From Actinomycetota bacterium (GTDB lineage Bacteria > Actinomycetota > Actinomycetes > Streptosporangiales > Streptosporangiaceae), in NCBI GenBank assembly GCA_021324595.1, contig JAJPIV010000031.1, forward strand, positions 1 through 62,703: DNA of 62,703 nt, read 5' to 3'. The position numbers and the translations under genes were made by a program. A model generated the notes under the pieces. That model was given only the letters and a program-made list of their open reading frames with translations. It was not told where the DNA came from and did no database searches. Shown here in pieces: positions 46,346 through 54,661 of the stretch (position 1 is the stretch's first letter; every line of letters starts with the position of its first letter).

Positions 46346-47698
46346 TCACGGCCGCAAGCGCCCGACCACGCCGGTGTCATACTCTCCGCTCGTGAACTCC
46401 TCGCAGGCGAGCAGGTCGCGGTGGAACGCCAGGTTCGTCTTCGGGCCCCCGATCACGAACGCCTCGACCGCGTCGCGTGCCCGCCGCAGCGCTTGCTCCC
46501 GGTCGGCCCCGTGGACGACGAGCTTGGCCAGCAGCGGGTCGTAGTGGGGAGTCACCGTGTTGCCCTCGGCGTAGCCCGAGTCCACCCGTATGCCATCCCC
46601 GGACGGCTCGCGCCACCGCGTGATCACCCCCGGGCTGGGCAGGAACCTCACCGGGTCCTCGGCGCACACGCGCAGCTCCAGGCCGTGCCCGGCCGCTGTG
46701 ACCCGTTCGGGGTCGAAGCTGGCCGGCCGCCCGTCCGCGATCAGGAACTGCTGCTCGACCAGGTCGATCCCGGTGACCATCTCGGTGACCGGGTGCTCGG
46801 CCTGCAGCCTGGTGTTCATCTCCAGGAAGACGAACTGGCCGGTCCGGGTGTCCACGAGGCACTCCACGGTCCCCGCCCCGCGGTAGCCGACCGCCTCGCC
46901 GGCGGCGACGGCCGCCGCGAGCATGCGCGCGCGCAGCGTCTCACCGACGCCGGGCGAAGGAGTCTCCTCGGCCAGCTTCTGGTGACGGCGCTGGACCGAG
47001 CAGTCCCGCTCCCCGAGCGCCACCACCCGGCCATCGGCCAGCCCGAGGATCTGCACCTCGACATGCCGGGCCCTGGGAATGAACCGCTCGATCAGGATGG
47101 CCGGGTCGGCGAAGAACCGCTCGGCCCGGGTGCGCGCGGTCTCGAAGGCCGCCCGGAGCCCGGCCGGGTCGAAGGCCACGCCCATCCCGATGCCACCGCC
47201 ACCGGCCGCGGGCTTGACCATCACCGGGTAGCCGACCCGCCGGGCCAGGGCCAGCGCCGCCTCGGCGTCGGCCACCGGCTCCGCGCCGCCGTCCGCCACC
47301 GGGATCCCGGCGGCCGCCATCGCGTTCCTCGCGCGGATCTTGTCGCCCATCAGCGCGATCGCGTCCGGGGACGGGCCGATCCAGGTCAGCCCCGCGGCGA
47401 TCACCCGGGCGGCGAATGAGGCGTTCTCGGCGAGGAACCCGTACCCGGGATGGACCGCCTGCGCTCCCGTGCGCGCGGCTGCGTCCAGGATCGCCGACAC
47501 GTTGAGGTAGCTGAGGGCAGGCTGGGCCGGGCCGATCAGCACCGCCTCGTCGGCCTCGGCGACGAACGGCAGGCCCGCGTCGGCCTGAGAGTACACGGCG
47601 ATCACCCGGATGCCCAGCCGCCTGGCCGTCCGCGCGATCCGGCGCGCGATCTCGCCGCGGTTCGCAATCAGCACCGACTCGGGCACGCCGGGCAGCAT
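46346..47698 (-). CDS. Biotin carboxylase (AccC-like, stand-alone)
   Basis: 450 residues. N-terminal VLIANRGEIARRI, ATP-grasp MVKPAAGGGGIGMGV, VEVQILGLADGRVVALGERD, FLEMNTRLQAEHPVTE (metal/ATP-binding Glu and the catalytic Arg region) and the C-terminal HGLELRVCAEDP are all standard. It lacks the BCCP domain found fused in actinobacterial AccA-type alpha subunits, and the separate biotinyl protein follows 48 bp downstream. The pair could form the biotin-charging half of an acyl-CoA carboxylase; a carboxyltransferase is not encoded here. Confidence 0.93.
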   Translation of the reverse strand: MLPGVPESVLIANRGEIARRIARTARRLGIRVIAVYSQADAGLPFVAEADEAVLIGPAQPALSYLNVSAILDAAARTGAQAVHPGYGFLAENASFAARVIAAGLTWIGPSPDAIALMGDKIRARNAMAAAGIPVADGGAEPVADAEAALALARRVGYPVMVKPAAGGGGIGMGVAFDPAGLRAAFETARTRAERFFADPAILIERFIPRARHVEVQILGLADGRVVALGERDCSVQRRHQKLAEETPSPGVGETLRARMLAAAVAAGEAVGYRGAGTVECLVDTRTGQFVFLEMNTRLQAEHPVTEMVTGIDLVEQQFLIADGRPASFDPERVTAAGHGLELRVCAEDPVRFLPSPGVITRWREPSGDGIRVDSGYAEGNTVTPHYDPLLAKLVVHGADREQALRRARDAVEAFVIGGPKTNLAFHRDLLACEEFTSGEYDTGVVGRLRP

Positions 47699-47729
47699 AC
47701 CGCCGGCAGGCGCAGGCGGGCGCCGGCCG

Positions 47730-49028
47730 TCACAGGCGGCTGACCGGCCGCCGGCCGACCACGGTGGCCAGGGCGGCCACCACGCCCGGATCGTATTGCG
47801 CGCCCGGGTCCAGCCGCAGCCGGTCCAGGGCCGCCGCCACCCGGTCCCGGTCGGCCGATCCGGCCAGCAGATCGTCGAACGCGTTCACCACGCGGATCAC
47901 CCGGCTGCCGAGCGGCGGCTGCTGCGGGCCGCCCCGGGCCGACATCCACTGGCACCGCACCAGCTCGGCCGCCGTGTCGAGGACGCCGGTCCGGCGGATC
48001 ACCTCCGCCCCGAAGTCGGCGATCCGCCGGGCGTCGGAGGCGTCGAGCGGGGCCGTGGCGCCGCCGGGGATCGGCTCGATCAGCGAGATCTGGCCGATGT
48101 CGTGCATCAGCGCTGCGTACTCCAGGTCGAGCAGGTCGGGCTCGGACATGCCGAGCTCGCGCCCGACGGCGATCGCGAGCCTGGCCACCCGGCCCGAGTG
48201 GCCGGGCTCGACGTACCCGCCGACCTCGGTGACCCGGGCCAGCGCCCGCACGGTTTGCAGGTACGTGGCCCGGATGCCCCCGTAGCGCCGGAATGCCAGC
48301 TGGATCACGAGCAGGGGGCCGGCGAACACGATCAGCTCGGCGATGCCCATCACCTCGGCACCGAACACCGTGATGATCGCGCAGACGCCGACCGCCAGGC
48401 CAAGGCGCCACTGGACCCGCATCTCGTCGGCGAGCATCACCGAGTACCTGGCGCGCAGGTCGTCGGCCCGGATCACCGCCGTGATCACGGTCTCGATCAG
48501 CCAGCCGATGGCCGCCAGCCCCGCCATGACCGCGCAGGCCAGCACCCAGTGCCCGGTGACGGCCGGGTCCGCGGCGATCGGGCGGAACACGAGCGCGACG
48601 AACGCGACGGCGAGCAGCCTGGCGCACATCGCGCTCACGCCCGGCCGGCGCCCGGCCGCCACGTGCGGGAGGGTCCCGAGCAGCATGCCAACCGCCGCCA
48701 CGGCCACCACCTGGAGCGGCGGGCTTGCGGCCAGCGCGCGGCCGGGCGCGGCGATCCGCAGCACCATCGCGTAGGCCAGGGCAGCGGACATGGCGATCGG
48801 CGTCGCCTCCCGGCCGCCGGGCAGCATCAGCCGCAGCAGCGCCCCGAACGCGACGAACAGGCCGAACGCGATCGCGACGTAGGGATCGCTGACGCCCGTG
48901 GCGGCGGTGCGGGCCAGCGCGACGAGCATCAGCACCGCCGTGGCCCCGACCAGGAGCAGTCGGCCCGTGTCGATGGAGTGCCAGGCCAGCCAGCGCTGTT
49001 CTGCCGTCCGCGCGGTCACCGGCACCAC
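47730..49028 (-). CDS. Membrane protein with a degenerate HD-type phosphohydrolase domain
   Basis: 432 residues. The N-terminal half has several membrane segments; the C-terminal half is an HD-like domain (PGHSGRVARLAIAVG, YAALMHDIGQISLIEP) that keeps the HD pair but lacks the GYP motif and several later ligands, so catalysis is doubtful. It lies 10 bp after the canonical HD-GYP gene and shares its architecture, suggesting a duplicated pair in which this copy may have become regulatory. Confidence 0.8.
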   Translation of the reverse strand: MVPVTARTAEQRWLAWHSIDTGRLLLVGATAVLMLVALARTAATGVSDPYVAIAFGLFVAFGALLRLMLPGGREATPIAMSAALAYAMVLRIAAPGRALAASPPLQVVAVAAVGMLLGTLPHVAAGRRPGVSAMCARLLAVAFVALVFRPIAADPAVTGHWVLACAVMAGLAAIGWLIETVITAVIRADDLRARYSVMLADEMRVQWRLGLAVGVCAIITVFGAEVMGIAELIVFAGPLLVIQLAFRRYGGIRATYLQTVRALARVTEVGGYVEPGHSGRVARLAIAVGRELGMSEPDLLDLEYAALMHDIGQISLIEPIPGGATAPLDASDARRIADFGAEVIRRTGVLDTAAELVRCQWMSARGGPQQPPLGSRVIRVVNAFDDLLAGSADRDRVAAALDRLRLDPGAQYDPGVVAALATVVGRRPVSRL

Positions 49029-49038
49029 CCGCCCGCGG

Positions 49039-50439
49039 TCACAGGCTCTCCGCCACCCGCAGCGGCGCGGTCGGGTCGTCGTGGTCGTGCGAGGTGAGGA
49101 TCTCGTGCCCGCTGGGCCGGGCGGGCTCCTGGACCTGCCAGCCGTCGCGGCCGAGCGCGCTGATGAACGCGTCGACCATCCGAGGGTCGAACTGCGAGCC
49201 GGCCCCGTTCCGCAGCTCGGTGACCGCCTCGCCGATCGAGCGGGCCTCCCGGTAGGAACGGGTCGAGGTCATCGAGTCGAACGCGTCGGCGACCGCGATC
49301 ACGCGCGCGAACTCGGGGATCTCGTCCCCGGCGAAGCCCATCGGGTACCCGCGGCCGTCCATCCGCTCATGGTGATGCATGATCCCGGTCAGCGCCTCGG
49401 CGAGGAACCCGATGTCCCGGACGATCTCCAGGCCGCGCATCGGATGCAGCTGGATGGCCGCGAACTCCTCCTCGGTCAGCGGCCCGTCCTTCTGGAGCAC
49501 CTTCGTGGGCACGCCGAGCTTGCCCACGTCGTGCAGCATCCCGGCGAAGCGCACCGCCTCCGCGCGATCGGGCCTCATGCCGATCTCGGCGGCGATCATC
49601 CCGGCGCCGCGGGAGACCCGCTCGCTGTGGCCACGGGTGTAGAAGTCCTTGGTCTCCACCGCCTGGCACAAGGTGGCGAGCGTGGCGGCATGGGCGCGCT
49701 GCTGCTCGGCGAACTGCGCCATCGCCCACCGCGCCACGAAGAGGGGGACCAGCACGATCGCCGCGGCGAACGGGCCGATGACCGCCCACAGGGCCGCGAT
49801 CACCAGCCCGAGCGCCGCGAATCCGAGGTCGGAGGCGAGCAGCAGCGCCACGCTGGTGCCCGGGCCGGGATGCCCGGCCCGGCCCGGGCGGCGGTCGGCG
49901 CGCAGCATGCCCCACAGCAGCACGTGGTTGACCAGGACGTGCACCACCGCCGCCACGGCGAACGGCTTGATCAGCGGGGCGAACACGGCCGAGCTCGGAA
50001 TGCGGACCGCGCTGGCGGTCAGGACCGCGTGGAAGCCGGGCATCGGCGGGTGGGCATGGCCGCCCGCCGCGCGGTAGGCGAGCCCGGCCGCATAGCCGGC
50101 CATGGCGAAGATCGCCCCGTTGAAGAGGCGCTCGGGGAGCGGCACGCGGCGGCGCGCGGTGACCACCGCCGCCGCGCCCACCATGGCCGCGCCCACCGAC
50201 CCGAGCAGGACCACGGCCGCGAGGGTGGCCGCCGAGCTCGGCGACCACGCGGAGTGCCGGGAGGCGAGCGGGATCGGCGTGGAGTCACAGATCAGGAAGA
50301 GCAGGGCGAGGACCGCGTAGATGGCCCACCAGGAGCCGGACGAGGCCGACGGCGGGCGGGCGACAATGGCCGCGGCCGCGGCCGCGGTCGCGACGATCGC
50401 GGCCAGGTAGACCCAGGTGGTCCAGGAAAGCCTGCGCAT
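49039..50439 (-). CDS. Membrane-bound HD-GYP phosphodiesterase
   Basis: 466 residues. Six to eight hydrophobic segments occupy about residues 5-250, followed by an HD-GYP domain: FYTRGHSERVSRGAGMIA, FAGMLHDVGKLGVPTKVL, and MHHHERMDGRGYPMGFAG with the complete HDGRGYP-like core, then AVADAFDSMTSTRSYR. HD-GYP enzymes break down cyclic dinucleotides, classically c-di-GMP. No GGDEF protein is in the window. The membrane domain may sense an unknown signal. Confidence 0.92.
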   Translation of the reverse strand: MRRLSWTTWVYLAAIVATAAAAAAIVARPPSASSGSWWAIYAVLALLFLICDSTPIPLASRHSAWSPSSAATLAAVVLLGSVGAAMVGAAAVVTARRRVPLPERLFNGAIFAMAGYAAGLAYRAAGGHAHPPMPGFHAVLTASAVRIPSSAVFAPLIKPFAVAAVVHVLVNHVLLWGMLRADRRPGRAGHPGPGTSVALLLASDLGFAALGLVIAALWAVIGPFAAAIVLVPLFVARWAMAQFAEQQRAHAATLATLCQAVETKDFYTRGHSERVSRGAGMIAAEIGMRPDRAEAVRFAGMLHDVGKLGVPTKVLQKDGPLTEEEFAAIQLHPMRGLEIVRDIGFLAEALTGIMHHHERMDGRGYPMGFAGDEIPEFARVIAVADAFDSMTSTRSYREARSIGEAVTELRNGAGSQFDPRMVDAFISALGRDGWQVQEPARPSGHEILTSHDHDDPTAPLRVAESL

Positions 50440-50614
50440 GTCCTCCTCGCCGGACCGGCGTGCCGCATGCCGCCGTCATTCCGCCACACAGGGTAATGCC
50501 GTCGGGGCGCCGCGCGCGGACCTAAGCGCGATTGACAGCCAGGCCCGGCCGCGGAGCGGGCGCGCACGCCGAGAGCGCGGGGGGGTGAACCGCTGGCCCG
50601 GGCGGCCGCGGCGC

Positions 50615-50884
50615 TCAGCCGGACTCGATCTGCGCCCTGACCGCCTCGATCCTGGCCAGCACCTTCTGCCGCAGGTCGGCGGGGACCTGCTCGTGGCCGC
50701 AGTACCGGTGGACCAGCTTGCGGACCACCTCCTCGAGCCCGTACTCGCGCAGGCACGGCCCGCACTCCTCGAGGTGGATCTTGACCTGGGCGTAGCCCTT
50801 CTGGTCCAGCTCCCCGTCCAGGTAGCTGTAGACCCGGTCGAGGACCTCGCTACACGGGATCTCGTGGGGTCTGCCGCAGCTCAT
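50615..50884 (-). CDS. rsrA: Zinc-containing redox-sensitive anti-sigma factor
   Basis: 89 residues. The ZAS motif is complete, with Cys11, His37, Cys41 and Cys44 (HLEECGPC), identical positions to Streptomyces RsrA; Cys3 and Cys62 are also kept. In RsrA oxidative disulphide formation expels zinc and releases SigR. The ATG overlaps the sigR stop codon (ATGA), so the two are made together. Confidence 0.95.
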   Translation of the reverse strand: MSCGRPHEIPCSEVLDRVYSYLDGELDQKGYAQVKIHLEECGPCLREYGLEEVVRKLVHRYCGHEQVPADLRQKVLARIEAVRAQIESG

Positions 50885-51522
50885 CTCGCGTCCCCCCGGG
50901 GCGCCTGGGCCTGCGGGGACGAGTCGGTCCCGGCCGCTGCCATGCCGAGCTCGGCCGCGTAGTCCTGGAGCATCACCCGGAGCTGGCGGCGGCCACGGTG
51001 CAGCCGGGACATCACGGTCCCGATCGGCGTGCCCATGATGTCGGCGATCTCCTTGTAGGAGAACCCTTCGACATCGGCGAGGTAGACCGCGATCCTGAAT
51101 TCCTCCGGCAGCGCCTGCAGCGCCTCCTTGACGTCGGAGTCCGGCAGGCCCTCAAGCGCCTCGGCCTCGGCCGACTTCAGCCCGGACGACGTGTGCGAGG
51201 CCGCCCGGGCGAGCTGCCAGTCCTCGACCTCCTCGGTGCCCGATCGCTGCGGCTCGCGCTGGCGCTTGCGGTAGGTGTTGATGAACGTGTTGGTCAGGAT
51301 GCGGAACAGCCAAGCCTTGAGGTTCGTGCCCTCCTGGAACTGGTGGAAAGAGGCGTACGCCTTGGCGAAGGTCTCCTGCACCAGGTCCTCGGCATCCGCC
51401 GGGTGCCGGGTCATCCGCATCGCCGCCGCGTAGAGCTGATCCAGGTACGGCAGGACATCGCGCTCGAAGCGCTCGTTGCGCTCCTGGACTGTCTCGGCTA
51501 CCGGTCTCACCCCCTCAGCCAC
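50881..51522 (-). CDS. sigR: ECF sigma factor SigR/SigH (thiol-oxidative stress)
   Basis: About 213 residues from GTG 51522, or 209 from GTG 51510; an in-frame GTG at 51678 would give 265. Region 2 ([59 protein letters not shown]) and region 4 ([40 protein letters not shown]) match SigR/SigH. It drives thioredoxin, mycothiol and protein-quality genes when RsrA is oxidised. A sigma-R promoter lies just upstream of the longest start, so positive autoregulation is expected. Confidence 0.95.
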   Translation of the reverse strand: MAEGVRPVAETVQERNERFERDVLPYLDQLYAAAMRMTRHPADAEDLVQETFAKAYASFHQFQEGTNLKAWLFRILTNTFINTYRKRQREPQRSGTEEVEDWQLARAASHTSSGLKSAEAEALEGLPDSDVKEALQALPEEFRIAVYLADVEGFSYKEIADIMGTPIGTVMSRLHRGRRQLRVMLQDYAAELGMAAAGTDSSPQAQAPRGDAR

Positions 51523-51687
51523 GGCCGGGCGGCCAGGGCCAGCCGGCGCGCCGCCACGGGCGGAGGATACCGCGCCGCGGTTTCGCCCCGGCCACACGGC
51601 CGCGCCGATGCCGGGCCGCCCTCGCCGGCCAGCGTCCGAGGGTGCGTGGTCGCATAGGCAGTTGCCAGCTGTGGACACGGGCGTAGC

Positions 51688-51713
51688 AACACGCTACGCG
51701 CTCGCTTCATTCC
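51688..51713 (-). promoter_or_regulatory. Sigma-R-dependent promoter of sigR-rsrA
   Basis: On the minus strand GGAAT (51713-51709) and GTT (51690-51688) are separated by exactly 18 bp, a perfect match to the GGAAT-N18-GTT sigma-R consensus. Transcription would begin near 51680, almost on top of GTG 51678. Confidence 0.85.
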
Positions 51714-51744
51714 GCGTGCGGGCAGGGCCAGCGCGGCGCGCCGG

Positions 51745-52089
51745 CTACCGCCTGAGCCTGTCGTGCCTGGCCTGGCAGGCCACGCACCTGGCCGCCTCCG
51801 GCTTGGCCTCCAGGCGCCCCTCGGGCACCGCGGCGCCGCAGTCGACGCAGATCCCGTAGCGCCCCTCGTCGAGCCGTCGCAGCGCCTCGAGCACGAGCGC
51901 CCGGCGGGCCTTCGCCGCGGCGAGCATCGCCTCGGCCCGGTCGGACTCGGACAGGTTCGCCCCGGCGTCGGCCGGGTCCTGCGGGTAGTCCGCCGCGAGG
52001 GGGGTCGCGGAGCGCGCTCCGTCCAGCACGGCCACCGACCGGTCGAGCTCGTCACGGGCTTCCTCAAGGCGCTTCCGAGCGGTTGCCAT
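51745..52089 (-). CDS. TraR/DksA-type C4 zinc-finger protein
   Basis: 114 residues from ATG 52089. An N-terminal coiled-coil-like helix (RKRLEEARDELDRSVAVLDG) is followed by the DksA/TraR zinc finger GICVDCGAAVPEGRLEAKP and ARCVACQ. Such proteins bind the RNA polymerase secondary channel. An AGGAGGTG lies 14 nt before ATG 52089. Whether it reads ppGpp is unknown. Confidence 0.9.
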   Translation of the reverse strand: MATARKRLEEARDELDRSVAVLDGARSATPLAADYPQDPADAGANLSESDRAEAMLAAAKARRALVLEALRRLDEGRYGICVDCGAAVPEGRLEAKPEAARCVACQARHDRLRR

Positions 52090-52167
52090 GTCCAACCGGC
52101 TCACACCTCCTCCTGGCATCGGCCCGCCCGGTGGGGCGGGACCGGTCCGCCTGCCGTTCCGGGACGC

Positions 52168-52956
52168 TCACCCGCTCGCGCGAGCGCCGGAGCCCAGGCT
52201 CCGGCGCGCCGGCGCGCCGGGACTCACCGGCTCGGTGAGCTCCGGGCCGTTGTTGCGAACGGAGTTGACCGCGAACGAGACCGGGTGGGAGACGAGCCCG
52301 GCGGCCGTTGCGGGCGCCAGGAGCGCGCGCACCTGCCCCGGGTCGGTGCTGCCCGGGTCCAGCCAGTCCGCCCAGGCCGCGCGATCGATCACCATCGGCA
52401 TCCGGTCGTGGATCGTGCCGAGCTCGTCCGGCGCGGTCGTGGTGATGATCGCGGCCGTCCACAGCCATGCGCCCGGATCGTCCCGCGCGGCCACGGAGCG
52501 GTCGCGCCACAGCTCGTACACCCCGGCGAAGGCCAGGACGCCGCCGTCCGCCCGGCAGATGTAGTACGGCTGCTTCCGCCCGCCGCTCCCGGCCGGCGGC
52601 TCCTGCCACTCGTAGTAGCCATCCGCCGGCAGCAGGCAGCGGCGGCGCGCGAACGCGCTGCGGAAGGCGGGCTTCTCGCTCACGGTCTCCGCGCGCGCGT
52701 TGATCATCCGGCTGCCGATCGAGGCGTCCTTCGCCCACGAGGGGACCAGGCCCCAGCGGACCACCCGCAGCTCGCGGACCGGCCCCTGGCCGTTCCCGGC
52801 GGCCTCCCGCGGCTCCCTGGCGAGCACCGCGTAGACCGGCTTGGTCGGCGCCACGTTGTAATCGGGCCGCAGCGGCTCCTCGACCCGGTCACGGTCGATC
52901 GAGAACTCCTCGACAAGCTCGACGCGCGAGCGCGCCGAGGCGTACCGGCCGCACAT
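52168..52956 (-). CDS. SOS response-associated peptidase (SRAP/HMCES family)
   Basis: 262 residues beginning MCGRY; Cys2 is the residue that, after Met removal, crosslinks to abasic sites in single-stranded DNA. Other conserved positions are visible: YNVAPTKP, RWGLVPSWAKD, INARAETVSEKPAF, CLLPADGYYEWQ (Glu) and MPMVIDR, SHPVSFAVNSVRNN. It protects abasic sites during replication. GAAGGTGAG precedes the ATG. In mycobacteria the orthologue also neighbours aroA. Confidence 0.95.
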   Translation of the reverse strand: MCGRYASARSRVELVEEFSIDRDRVEEPLRPDYNVAPTKPVYAVLAREPREAAGNGQGPVRELRVVRWGLVPSWAKDASIGSRMINARAETVSEKPAFRSAFARRRCLLPADGYYEWQEPPAGSGGRKQPYYICRADGGVLAFAGVYELWRDRSVAARDDPGAWLWTAAIITTTAPDELGTIHDRMPMVIDRAAWADWLDPGSTDPGQVRALLAPATAAGLVSHPVSFAVNSVRNNGPELTEPVSPGAPARRSLGSGARASG

Positions 52957-53214
52957 AGGCTCACCTTCGCTGCGTCTGGTGCAGACCCGGGGCTGGTTCC
53001 TGGGGCCGGCCGGTGCGGGGACCGGGCGGACGCCGCCGGGCGGGCGCCTCGCCCCAGTGCGCAGGAAGCCGGAGTCGCCGGGGGCTGACCCCTCGCGTGG
53101 GTGGGTTGACGCAGTACATAGCCGGGCGCGGGCCTCGCCAAACCTCCCCGGTGACGGGATCGCGGCGCGCCGGGCCGCGCCGCGGAGCCGGCGACCGGGC
53201 CTGTCGGGAGCGGA

Positions 53215-53220
53215 TACGCT
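53215..53220 (+). promoter_or_regulatory. Leaderless-type -10 box of aroA
   Basis: TACGCT ends exactly 7 nt before ATG 53227. Confidence 0.5.
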
Positions 53221-53226
53221 CGCGTC

Positions 53227-54600
53227 ATGAGCCTCGACCCGCTGCCCGGATCGCCGCCGCCCGGGGACGGTGACGGCGCATGCTGGACCGCCCCGTGCGC
53301 GGCCGTCCCCGTGCGGGCGCGAATCCGGCCGCCCGGGTCGAAGTCGATGACCAACCGGGCGCTGGCGCTCGCCGCGCTCTCGCAGGTCCCGGCGCTGGTC
53401 GTCGGCCCGCTGGTCGCCCGCGACACCCGGCTCATGGCGGGCGCGCTCGGCGCGCTCGGTTGCCGGGTCGAGCCGGCGCCAGGCGGCTGGCAGGTGACGG
53501 GCGGCCCCTGCGGCGGCGCGCCCGGCGAGCCGGGGGCCCGCGGTGGCGCGGGCGCCCCGGATCCCGGGCCGCAGGCGCAGATCGACGTCGGGAACGCCGG
53601 GACCGTGCTCAGGTTCGTCCCGCCGCTCGCGGCGCTGACCCGTGCCGACGTGGAGTTCCGCGGGGATCCCAGGATCGAGCAGCGGCCGGTCGCGCCGCTG
53701 CTCGCCGCGCTCAGGCGGCTGGGCGCGGTCGTGGAGGACGGCGGCACCGGGCGGGTGCCGTTCGTGGTGCGGGGCCGCGGCCGCGTGCGCGGCGGCGCGG
53801 TGACCATCGACGCCTCGGCGTCGTCCCAGCTGGTGTCGGGGCTGCTGCTCGCCGCGCCCGCGTTCGACGAGGGAGCGGAGGTCCGGCACTGCGGGCCACC
53901 GGTGCCCTCGGCGCCGCACATCGAGATGACCGTGCGGATGCTGCGCGCCTGCGGCGTGCGGGTGGACGCCGGCCAGGCCTGGCGCGTGCTGCCCGGGCCG
54001 GTCCGGGCCGCGCGGATCGTCATCGAGCCGGACCTGTCCAACGCCGTGCCGTTCCTGGCCGCCGCGATGGCGACCGGCGGCCAGGTGACGGTCGCCGGGT
54101 GGCCCGCCGACAGCATGCAGCCGGCCCGCCAGATCATCGCGCTCCTCACCGCCATGGGCGCCCGGGTCAGCCACTCGCCCGACGGCCTGGTCGTGACCGG
54201 CCCGGGGCGGATCGCCGGCATCACCGCCCACCTCGGGGAGGTCGGGGAGCTGACTCCGGTGCTGACCGCGCTCGCGGCGCTGGCGAGCTCGCCGTCGGAG
54301 TTCACCGGGATCGGGCACCTGCGGCGGCACGAGAGCGACCGGCTCGCCGCGCTGGCCGGCGAGATCGGCAAGCTGGGCGGCGACGTGACCGAGCTGGCCG
54401 ACGGGCTGCGGGTCAGGCCCAGGCCGCTGCGCGCCGATGGCGCGGTCTTTGACAGTCACGACGACCACCGCCTGGTGATGGCCGCGGCGGTGCTCGGGCT
54501 GGTCACGCCCGGCTTGAGGGTCCGCAACGCGGCGGCGGTGGCCAAGACGTTCCCGGATTTCAGCCAGGCCTGGACGCGGGCGCTGGTCCCGGCCGGGTAG
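53227..54600 (+). CDS. aroA: 3-phosphoshikimate 1-carboxyvinyltransferase (EPSP synthase)
   Basis: 457 residues. Shikimate pathway step 6, joining shikimate-3-phosphate and phosphoenolpyruvate. Signatures: PPGSKSMTNRALALAAL (phosphate-binding), DVGNAGTVLRFVPPLAA (PEP site GxAGT), DASASSQLVSGLLLAAP and HLRRHESDRLAAL (conserved RxKESDR-like motif), DSHDDHRLVMAAAVL. A Gly/Pro-rich insert of about 25 residues lies near residue 95. It is cytoplasmic. Confidence 0.97.
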   Translation: MSLDPLPGSPPPGDGDGACWTAPCAAVPVRARIRPPGSKSMTNRALALAALSQVPALVVGPLVARDTRLMAGALGALGCRVEPAPGGWQVTGGPCGGAPGEPGARGGAGAPDPGPQAQIDVGNAGTVLRFVPPLAALTRADVEFRGDPRIEQRPVAPLLAALRRLGAVVEDGGTGRVPFVVRGRGRVRGGAVTIDASASSQLVSGLLLAAPAFDEGAEVRHCGPPVPSAPHIEMTVRMLRACGVRVDAGQAWRVLPGPVRAARIVIEPDLSNAVPFLAAAMATGGQVTVAGWPADSMQPARQIIALLTAMGARVSHSPDGLVVTGPGRIAGITAHLGEVGELTPVLTALAALASSPSEFTGIGHLRRHESDRLAALAGEIGKLGGDVTELADGLRVRPRPLRADGAVFDSHDDHRLVMAAAVLGLVTPGLRVRNAAAVAKTFPDFSQAWTRALVPAG

Positions 54601-54661
54601 CCGAGGTGGCCCAGCGGACGCGCGAGCCCGGCGGCCGGCCGGCCCCGGGGCGGCACGGCCG

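Noticed and set aside
46328-47419. Plus-strand frame opposite the biotin carboxylase
   Set aside because: It is antisense to a highly conserved enzyme, with His/Arg/Gly-rich composition and no recognisable domain.
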